Origin: Ktedonobacter sp. SOSP1-85
GTDB taxonomy: Bacteria > Chloroflexota > Ktedonobacteria > Ktedonobacterales > Ktedonobacteraceae
Assembly: GCF_016587415.1 (NCBI RefSeq)
Contig: NZ_BNJI01000001.1
Location: 841,001 to 905,000, forward strand
Direction: 5' to 3'
Length of the DNA: 64,000 nt
The stretch's first letter is position 1. Every line of letters starts with the position of its first letter. Under the pieces are notes generated by a model. That model was not told the DNA's origin, ran no database searches, and worked only from the letters and a program-made list of their open reading frames with translations. The position numbers and the translations under genes were made by a program. Positions 56,358-64,000 of this stretch are shown one piece after another.

Positions 56358-57617
56358 ATGGTCTATGTCTTCTCACCAGAGAAGATACCATTGATGCCCT
56401 GCTCTGCCGCGATTGCCCGTTTGTTGCTCAAAGAGGGAAAGGCCAAAGTCGTCCACAGAACGCCGTTTACGATCAAGTTGTACGCACAGCCGGAGAGGAC
56501 CTACACCCAACCCTTGACGCTGGGTGTGGATACAGGCAGTACGGTGATTGGTTTGGCTGTCGCAGATGAACAGGGCAACATCTGCTATCTTTCTGAAATA
56601 GAAGTCCGCAATGATATTGCCACGACGATGAAAGAGCGAGCCACCCATCGTCGCAATCGTCGTCAACGCAAAACCAGGTATCGGCCTGCGCGCTGGTTAC
56701 ATCGAAGGAATTCCATCAAGACTGGACGCTTCTCCCCGACAATGAGAAGCAAGATCGACGCTCATCTACGAGAAATCCACTTTGTGCAATCCTTGTTGCC
56801 GATCACGTCCATGGTGCTGGAAACAGCGACCTTTGACCCGCATGCACTCAAAAACCCGGAGGTCTTGCGAAAGAAGTGGCTCTATCAGAAGGGCATCAAT
56901 TACGGCTTTGCCAATACCAAAGCCTATGTGCTCACACGGGATGGCTACACCTGTCAACACTGCAAGGGGAAAGCAAAGGATCAACGGCTCGAAGTCCATC
57001 ACATCATCTTTCGTAGTCAACACGGAAGCGATGAGGAAAGCAATCTCTTGACGCTCTGCAAGACCTGTCATGATACCCTTCACGCGGGAATGATGGCGCT
57101 CAAACACACCGGGAAGAAAAAAGGGAATTTGCTACACGCGACCCAGATGAATAGCATCCGCGTGCAATTGTTGAAACTGGTTGAGGCGGAAGAAACCTGG
57201 GGATTCGTGACCAAAGAACATCGATTGCTTGCGGGTTTGCCCAAAGAACATTGTTTTGACGCGGCCATGATTGCGACACGCGGAAATCAGCCTGTTTTCC
57301 AGATACAAACGGTGCTTGTCAAGAAATGCATTCCAGATGGAGATTATCAGCAAACCAAAGGAAAGCGAAGCGAGCAACGTCTCACGACAGGAAAAATCGG
57401 GGGATTGCGCAAATTCGATCAAGTGCGCTACCAGGGTCAGAACTACATCGTCAAGGGGCGTATGTCTACAGGATATGCGATCCTTGTGGATTTTCCCGGC
57501 AAAAAAGCGGATTTGAAACCAATTCCCAAGTTTGCCAGGATGCGGAAAGTGAGTGCTCGATCTTCCTGGATGATCAGTCAAAGAAGCATGCCAAGTTCCT
57601 CATTCTCCCTCATCTGA
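56358..57617 (+). CDS. iscB: IscB, RNA-guided HNH/RuvC nuclease (Cas9 ancestor family)
   Basis: 419 residues from ATG 56358. All IscB parts are in order: N-terminal PLMP domain (IPLMPCSAAIARLLLKEGKA), RuvC-I LGVDTGSTVIGLAV with Asp58, Arg-rich bridge helix RRNRRQRKTRYRPARW, RuvC-II VLETATFD with Glu155, HNH nuclease with CQHCKGK, His214-His215 (LEVHHIIF), N in ESNLLTLC and CKTCHDTLH, and RuvC-III HCFDAAMIA with His298/Asp301. Both nuclease sites look intact. AAAGGAA is upstream. A dead tnpA follows, so the element cannot move by itself. Confidence 0.95.
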   Translation: MVYVFSPEKIPLMPCSAAIARLLLKEGKAKVVHRTPFTIKLYAQPERTYTQPLTLGVDTGSTVIGLAVADEQGNICYLSEIEVRNDIATTMKERATHRRNRRQRKTRYRPARWLHRRNSIKTGRFSPTMRSKIDAHLREIHFVQSLLPITSMVLETATFDPHALKNPEVLRKKWLYQKGINYGFANTKAYVLTRDGYTCQHCKGKAKDQRLEVHHIIFRSQHGSDEESNLLTLCKTCHDTLHAGMMALKHTGKKKGNLLHATQMNSIRVQLLKLVEAEETWGFVTKEHRLLAGLPKEHCFDAAMIATRGNQPVFQIQTVLVKKCIPDGDYQQTKGKRSEQRLTTGKIGGLRKFDQVRYQGQNYIVKGRMSTGYAILVDFPGKKADLKPIPKFARMRKVSARSSWMISQRSMPSSSFSLI

Positions 57618-57903
57618 AATTCGTGTGCAAATACCGGAAAAAGCTGCTTATCTTCTCTGGAAATGAGGTGAAACAAGGATTCGAGGAAATTGCAGCTCAC
57701 TCAGATTATTCTTTTGAGGCACTTGAAGTGGATCAAGATCCCATTCACTCTTTGGTGAAAAGCGAACCTCGGATGCGCACCGCTGGCCATCGTCCGCAGA
57801 CTGAAACACATCTCGACCATGCGCCTGTGGCAAAGGCATGCGCAATGCCTTAAAAAGGCAATTTTGGAAAGAGAGGGCATTCTTGTCATTTCTCAGGTAA
57901 ATT
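57575..57903 (+). pseudogene. tnpA: decayed tnpA (IS200-type Y1 transposase) after iscB
   Basis: Translation shows the TnpA pattern: HLKFVCKYRKKLLIFSG (normal 'YHLVWCPKYRRKVL'), then FEEIAAHSDYSFEALEVDQDPIHSLVKSEPR, where the metal-binding HUH motif DHVHL is DPIHS. The frame then breaks near 57780; the continuation IVRRLKHISTMRLWQRHAQ is in another frame, and the gene is cut at 57903 by a MITE. No catalytic Tyr region is found. This is a dead transposase in the same direction as iscB. Confidence 0.75.
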
Positions 57904-58025
57904 GGTTCATACACAACTTTGGTGATAAGCACATCAATAGAATGCTGAGAAGCAATTCTTTCCGCTCAAAACCGCGAGGAGATTTCAAAAATAAGCCCAT
58001 ACTTCACCAAAGTTGTGTATGAGCC
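57904..58025. mobile_element. 122-bp MITE with 22-bp inverted ends and 8-bp target duplication
   Basis: Ends GGTTCATACACAACTTTGGT... (57904-57925) and the complement of GGCTCATACACAACTTTGGT... (58004-58025) match at 21 of 22 bases. The element is flanked by the exact direct repeat GGTAAATT (57896-57903 and 58026-58033). No coding capacity inside, so it was moved by a transposase elsewhere. An 8-bp duplication with ends starting GG fits ISL3-type and a few other families; the parent is not in this window. Confidence 0.85.
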
Positions 58026-58033
58026 GGTAAATT

Positions 58034-58352
58034 GGCGCGTTTCTCTCAGATAATTTGCCGACGATTGGCTTGAAGAATGCATTGAGACGATTTTTGAGAA
58101 AAACTTCTCTCTCATAATATGGCGGTGCAATTTCATCTCATCTCTTTGATGCTTTTCGGAAAAATGCAACGGCTCATTTTGTAAGCATAAAATGGCGTCC
58201 TTTTCGGGCTGTTGCAAACGGTGACGAGAAGCAAATCGGAGGGAGGCCCAGGATACGTGTGAAAACTACTCAAAGTGATAGATTTTTTCACGTATCCTGG
58301 GCCTCCCTCCGATAGGGACACGCATCCCCCCGCAACGCGGATTCGATTCGCC
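58034..58352. other. remnant region between MITE and SDR gene
   Basis: No intact gene. The first part probably continues the broken tnpA/right end of the IscB element. It holds the 25-bp inverted repeat at 58235-58313 (separate entry). Confidence 0.45.
58235..58313. repeat. 25-bp-arm inverted repeat
   Basis: Perfect 25-base arms (58235-58259 and 58289-58313; core GGAGGCCCAGGATACGTG) with a 29-base loop holding a T6 run, 40 bases past the SDR stop. It could end SDR transcription or mark the border of transferred DNA. Confidence 0.65.
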
Positions 58353-59336
58353 TTACGCGGCGGGTTGGCCGATGAGTTCGAGCGAGACCGCCCACAGTTT
58401 CTGTGCGGTGTCCGGGTCAATCGCCCACTGCTTGACGCCGTCGCCATTTTTGAACAAGTCGGCGTCGTTGGGCACCGTGTGGGCCTCCTGGCCGTCGGTA
58501 AGATAGTGCCCGCCGGTTTGGGCGAATTCGGGGGCAACTGCCGCGACGAGGGTAGTTGCGGCGCCTTGCTCGACAGTCTTGTAGGCGAAGACCCCGGCGG
58601 CCTCGGCGTCGGCCAAGTAATCTTTTTGTTTCTGTGTGAAGTCTCTTTGCAGCCCGGTGGCGACGCCGCCGGGGTTGACAGCGTTGGCGACGATGCCGTC
58701 AGCGGCCCAGCGGCGCGTGGCTTCGACCGCGAATAACGAGTCGGCGGTCTTGGACTGCGCGTAGGCCGCCTGCGGGTCGTACTCGCGTCGTTCAAAGTGG
58801 ATGTCGTCGAACACGACCGGTGATCTCATATGTGCCGTGGAGCTGACTGAGACGATGCGTGCTTCGCCCCGTTCGCGGGCGCCAACGGCGAGGGCGTCAT
58901 GCAATCCGAGGCTCAGGGTGAAGTGGCCAAGGTAATTGGTGGCGAACTGCAGTTCCCAGCCTTCCGCGGTTCGGGACAGAGTGCTCGGAATGACCCCTGC
59001 ATTGTTGATCAGCAGATGCAGCGGGCCGTTCCAGTTCTGGACAAAGTTGGCTACTGAGGCTTGATTGGCGAGGTCCAGAGCGGTGACGCGCACACGCTCA
59101 TTCCTGGTTGACTTCGCAATGTCCTCAGCGGCCTTCGCGCCAGCGTCGGTATTGCGGACTGCGAGGGTGACTTCCGCGCCAGCACCGGCGAGTGCGCGAG
59201 CGGTCTCAAGACCGATGCCAGACGAGGCTCCGGTGACGATGGCACGGACACTGGAGAGGTCGAGACCAGCCACGACGTCCTCAGTGGTGCTTGTGGCGTT
59301 GAATCGGGTTGTGATGAGTGAATTGGGTGCTGTCAT
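58353..59336 (-). CDS. SDR family NAD(P)-dependent oxidoreductase
   Basis: 327 residues from ATG 59336 (AAGAGG upstream; the frame goes further). Rossmann cofactor site TGASSGIGLETAR, NNAG motif, and catalytic Ser (VSVSSTAH), Tyr192 and Lys196 in YAQSK. 'AVNPGGVATGL' follows as usual. The N-terminal extension (MTAPNSLITTRFNATSTTED) and the C-terminus (WAVSLELIGQP) match actinobacterial-type SDRs. Codon use is clearly richer in G/C-ending codons than in its neighbours, which suggests transfer. The gene is downstream of a TetR regulator on the same strand. Substrate unknown. Confidence 0.9.
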   Translation of the reverse strand: MTAPNSLITTRFNATSTTEDVVAGLDLSSVRAIVTGASSGIGLETARALAGAGAEVTLAVRNTDAGAKAAEDIAKSTRNERVRVTALDLANQASVANFVQNWNGPLHLLINNAGVIPSTLSRTAEGWELQFATNYLGHFTLSLGLHDALAVGARERGEARIVSVSSTAHMRSPVVFDDIHFERREYDPQAAYAQSKTADSLFAVEATRRWAADGIVANAVNPGGVATGLQRDFTQKQKDYLADAEAAGVFAYKTVEQGAATTLVAAVAPEFAQTGGHYLTDGQEAHTVPNDADLFKNGDGVKQWAIDPDTAQKLWAVSLELIGQPAA

Positions 59337-59614
59337 GAAAACCTCTTGAAAGAAGCATGAGTGTTTGTGATTGTACCGGAAGTGTGGAGAGCCGTGATTG
59401 ATGACGCACACGTCCCATTTTCCCTGGCACGATCTAATCTACACGTGACGAAGAGAACCAAAAAGTCAGGGGATCATACCCGAACAGGCGAATGGCATGA
59501 TCATGATAGTTGGAGTCAGATCAGTAGACCAAACCGTGTGGCAATGAGTGCCATACTATAACTTCCTTTCTCAAACTCAGAACCGATAGTCAGACAACGT
59601 CTGGCAGTCATTTG

Positions 59615-59656
59615 TTTCCTGTTAAATAAGCGCTTACATACTCATTTAACAGGAAA
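59615..59656. promoter_or_regulatory. hairpin / possible TetR half-site between tetR and the SDR gene
   Basis: 13-base arms TTTCCTGTTAAAT/ATTTAACAGGAAA at 59615-59627 and 59644-59656. The loop contains TACATACTCATT, which repeats 12 bases of the palindrome in front of tetR. It can end tetR transcription and may also bind TetR. Confidence 0.5.
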
Positions 59657-59660
59657 ATTT

Positions 59661-60233
59661 TTAGGGCCCTGTTACCGCATTCCAGAAAGCGGTAAAGCCA
59701 GCATCCCAAAAACGATCGGCCTCTGAAGGATGGAGTGCAATGAACTCAATCGTCATATTCATGAGAGAGAGGAGTAAGGCTGTGCCAAATGCATAGGGCT
59801 GATCCTTGAGAGCACCATAGGCAAACATCTCTTGAACCATTGCATGAAGAGCTTCGTATCCTTCCATACTCAGGCATTTGGTCTGTTCCCAGATGGAATC
59901 CGAAACGCTCAATTGGGTTATGACTTTGTATTTATCAGGATGGGCAATGCCGAACCTAACATACATGTCCCAAATGTAACGAGCACGGACCTCTAAACTT
60001 GCATGGGCGGGATACGTGTCGAGCATGTTTGCTCGCACTTCGGCCTTCAATTCCAAATACAATTCATTGAGCAGTGTCTCCTTGGTCTCAAAGTAGGTGA
60101 ATAGTGATCCTTCTGAGACTCCGGCTACTTTGGCGATTTTGGAGGTAGGGACACTCAAACCTTGCTCGGCGATCACCTGAACTGCTGCCGCAAGGAGAGC
60201 GTCGCGTTTCTCTGGACTTTTGGGTCTTGCCAT
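59661..60233 (-). CDS. TetR family transcriptional regulator
   Basis: 190 residues. N-terminal helix-turn-helix (~10-55): AAAVQVIAEQGLSVPTSKIA and VAGVSEGSLFTYFETKETLL. The rest is the helical ligand-binding and dimerisation domain, not conserved enough to name the ligand. It probably represses itself and the SDR gene downstream: a palindrome TGAGTA-CA-TACTCA lies at 60259-60272, in its promoter. TetR regulators next to SDRs usually sense the SDR substrate (inference). Confidence 0.92.
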   Translation of the reverse strand: MARPKSPEKRDALLAAAVQVIAEQGLSVPTSKIAKVAGVSEGSLFTYFETKETLLNELYLELKAEVRANMLDTYPAHASLEVRARYIWDMYVRFGIAHPDKYKVITQLSVSDSIWEQTKCLSMEGYEALHAMVQEMFAYGALKDQPYAFGTALLLSLMNMTIEFIALHPSEADRFWDAGFTAFWNAVTGP

Positions 60234-60258
60234 ACACTCTCACCAATCGAATAATGAC

Positions 60259-60272
60259 TGAGTACATACTCA
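60259..60272. promoter_or_regulatory. candidate TetR operator
   Basis: Palindrome TGAGTA-CA-TACTCA, 26 bases upstream of the tetR start, inside the likely promoter (TATAAT-like bases alongside). Twelve bases of it recur at 59635-59646. Confidence 0.55.
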
Positions 60273-60751
60273 TTATAAAAGAAAGGAAAGCTTTTTGCAA
60301 GGCTGAGCGAATACAGTGGTGCCAACCCATTTCCTGGCGTCTTTCTCAGATATCGTGGCAAAGATGTCAGAGGATCTCAGAAACAAGAGGAGTGGAAGGC
60401 ACCACGAGAACAAGAAATGATGCAGTGCCAAATTATGTGAGAAAACCCATCCTCCTAAAGCGCTTGGCAGCGTAGCACGTTTTCTGAGAAACCACCAATT
60501 TTATCTGATAAATGACAATTCTAGAGTGATGGGTACCTCTGCTGCACCATCGGGGATGCAAGCCAGGAGACTATTCGCCAGTACATTGAAAGCCAGGGAT
60601 AGGAGGAAGGAGCGGCGAGAAAACCACGAGGCTGAAGACCTCGTGGTTTTCTCGCCGCTCCCCGTATAAACCGCCACATGACCTATTCAAACGCCAAAGG
60701 GTGCGACTCTAAGCCTTCCAGCTCAGAGCCGCATCCTTTTATAACAAGCGC
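60273..60751. other. intergenic region, hairpins only
   Basis: No gene supported. A 23-bp-arm hairpin lies at 60609-60661 and an imperfect 15-base-arm hairpin at 60696-60739, 12 bases past the M24 gene's stop, which probably ends it. Confidence 0.5.
60609..60661. terminator. long hairpin, 23-bp arms
   Basis: Perfect arms (60609-60631 and 60639-60661; core GCGGCGAGAAAACCACGAGG) with a 7-base loop. Confidence 0.7.
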
Positions 60752-61939
60752 TTAAACCACGTAAATCGCATCTTGAGGTTGTGAGAACCACTCACAGCCC
60801 TGTGCTGTGACAATAACCTCGTCTTCCTGGCTCACATATCCACGCTCGGTCATAACACCCAGTTCTAGAGTAAATACAAGTCCCTCTTCAATCGTATAAT
60901 AGGGTGTTTCGCCATAACGGGCCCAACGCGGCCCTAGAATGGGTCCACCATCATGAGCGTAGCGACCAACGCCGTGTCCCAGCGCATGCTGGTACTCAGG
61001 ATAACCAGCCTGCACGAGATACTCGCGTGCCGCGGCATCTACCTGCCACCCCTGAACGCCTGGCTTAAGCACAGCCTTGCCAGCCTCGATAGCCCCCTTA
61101 ACAGCAGCAAAGGCTTGGGAGACAACCTCGGGCACATTCTGCTCTCCAGGTTTGCGCAGATACCAAATACGTTGGAGATCAGAGCAGTAGTCAGCGTATG
61201 ATACCCCTAAATCGACGCTAGCCACAAATCCTGGCTCGATTTCTATCCCTCCAGGTACTCCATGCCCAAAGAGCGTATTGGGGCCAAATTTAACGCCTGG
61301 ACAGCTATCATAAGACCAGGCACTCCCCAGGGAACGTCTCGCCATCTCAGCGTGGACAAGATCGCTAATCTCCCGCTCAGTCACTCCAGCTTTAAGGGAG
61401 CGTGTAATCAAGTCAAAGAGGCCATACGTCTCCTCGATGGCCTGGCGCATACGCACCAATTCCTGGGAAGTCTTACGGCTACGCAGGCGAGAGATAAGGG
61501 GAGAAGAGGAGGTAAAACGCCCTGGGAAAGGAGTGGCTTTCAATGCTTCCACTAATTGGAGGTACATGCCATGCGTCAAGCCATCGGCCGCCACATCATC
61601 GATAGAATAGTTCAATGCAATGGAGGAAGGATTGAGCCGCGTCAATGTTTCAACCAGGACAGAGGCAAAGCTATCGGTATAGGTAATCACGGTATCGTAC
61701 AGGTTTCCCTGCTTAACCAGGTCATCGTCATAGCGCGCAACTATCGCGATCTTTTCACCAGTGCGCGTCAAAATAAAAGCGCAATGCCAGGTCAGCTCCT
61801 GGTCAAAAATAAGTTTGAGCGCAGGATCAGGCTGCTCACCTGTCTCACGTACAAAAGTCAGCCAGCAATCAAGCTGAAGCTCATCAAGAATTTGTATTGC
61901 CTGATTTATCTTCTCACGTTGCAAAGCCACATCAGTCAT
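60752..61939 (-). CDS. M24 family metallopeptidase (Xaa-Pro aminopeptidase/creatinase-like)
   Basis: 395 residues. N-terminal creatinase-like domain (~1-160), C-terminal 'pita-bread' domain with the five metal ligands: Asp in ASVDLGVSY, Asp in YCSDLQRIW, His in HALGHGVGRY, Glu in FTLELGVMT and Glu in SQEDEVIVT. It likely removes an amino acid before proline or hydrolyses a related small molecule. No signal peptide. It stands downstream of the rRNA terminator on the same strand, with its own leader of ~60 bases. Confidence 0.92.
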   Translation of the reverse strand: MTDVALQREKINQAIQILDELQLDCWLTFVRETGEQPDPALKLIFDQELTWHCAFILTRTGEKIAIVARYDDDLVKQGNLYDTVITYTDSFASVLVETLTRLNPSSIALNYSIDDVAADGLTHGMYLQLVEALKATPFPGRFTSSSPLISRLRSRKTSQELVRMRQAIEETYGLFDLITRSLKAGVTEREISDLVHAEMARRSLGSAWSYDSCPGVKFGPNTLFGHGVPGGIEIEPGFVASVDLGVSYADYCSDLQRIWYLRKPGEQNVPEVVSQAFAAVKGAIEAGKAVLKPGVQGWQVDAAAREYLVQAGYPEYQHALGHGVGRYAHDGGPILGPRWARYGETPYYTIEEGLVFTLELGVMTERGYVSQEDEVIVTAQGCEWFSQPQDAIYVV

Positions 61940-62001
61940 GGAGAGCTCTCCTTTGGGGATGTAAGATGGTAGCTCCAGTATATCACGGAGAAATCAAGAT
62001 C

Positions 62002-62057
62002 AAAAAATAGAAAGAGCGTGACTCCATCAAGTGTCTGCTGATGAAATCACGCTCTTG
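62002..62057 (-). terminator. rRNA operon terminator
   Basis: On the minus strand AAGAGCGTGA/TCACGCTCTT with extended pairing (CATCA/TGATG) followed by TTTCTATTTTTT. It lies ~150 bases past the 23S 3' end. Confidence 0.75.
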
Positions 62058-62204
62058 TCGATACCTGTCCAAAGAAGTATTCCCTCAATTTTGCTGAGCC
62101 ACGCTGGCCTGCTCCTGCTCCCCGTGCCGCTCGCCCTCTTGCTCGTGCTCAGGTCCGATCACAGACCGCTCTCACTCACACCACAAGGACTCACCACACT
62201 TCGC

Positions 62205-64000
<1,796 letters not shown>

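Noticed and set aside
57966..58217. 83-codon minus-strand frame
   Set aside because: It crosses the MITE end and the target duplication, so it cannot be an old gene.

Overview
The window comes from a bacterium, most likely a Chloroflexota of the class Ktedonobacteria. This is inferred from gene style and content: sigma-70 factor, T-box leader, ECF transporter, lipobox lipoproteins, Hanks-type kinases, three OMEGA-type transposon genes (iscB and two tnpB) and MptB/GT87-like membrane glycosyltransferases. No species name is claimed. Most genes are ordinary chromosomal genes in short operons. The gaps between convergent genes are often filled by long, nearly perfect hairpins.

Layout. 1-9 kb: S9 peptidase (its frame is open to the left edge), small membrane protein, TolB-like lipoprotein, orphan beta-class DNA methyltransferase, variant inositol-monophosphatase-family protein, L,D-transpeptidase lipoprotein, C39-like membrane protein and an unknown protein. 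9-16 kb: DUF72 protein; a glycosyltransferase (GT4) with a one-base frameshift near its start; a TnpB element; a FixH-like exported protein followed by a NarL-type two-component pair. 16-24 kb: an ECF transporter operon (DUF2232-like membrane protein, two ATPases, EcfT), a UvrD-type helicase, a LysR regulator and a zinc-ribbon membrane protein. 24-30 kb: archaeal-type valS behind a T-box leader whose sequence can pair with the start region, a PRC-barrel/DUF2171 protein and a primary-type sigma factor. 30-37 kb: three multi-pass (GT-C-like) membrane glycosyltransferases and an FHA-linked pseudokinase. 37-41 kb: DppA-type aminopeptidase, galK and galT. 41-49 kb: small proteins, a methyltransferase, MutY, a PIG-L deacetylase, a receptor-type Ser/Thr kinase split by a one-base frameshift, folK, rsfS and a second TnpB element. 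50-56 kb: glcD-glcE-(RlmM-like methyltransferase)-glcF. 56-58 kb: an iscB gene with a clear upstream omega-RNA region, then a decayed tnpA interrupted by a 122-bp MITE that has an 8-bp target duplication. 58-60 kb: a TetR/SDR pair that looks transferred. 60-62 kb: an M24 peptidase. 62-64 kb: the 3' part of a 23S rRNA gene on the minus strand, with its terminator but no 5S gene directly downstream.

How genes fit together. glcDEF encode a glycolate (2-hydroxyacid) oxidase. galT-galK form the Leloir entry steps. The ECF genes form one energising module, in which the DUF2232-like protein is the only candidate for the substrate-binding part. The valS leader senses uncharged tRNA(Val). The IscB locus is a complete RNA plus nuclease unit whose own mobilising transposase is dead. 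Two genes (GT4 and receptor kinase) are each exactly one G/C short of an intact frame, which could be real decay or a sequence error.
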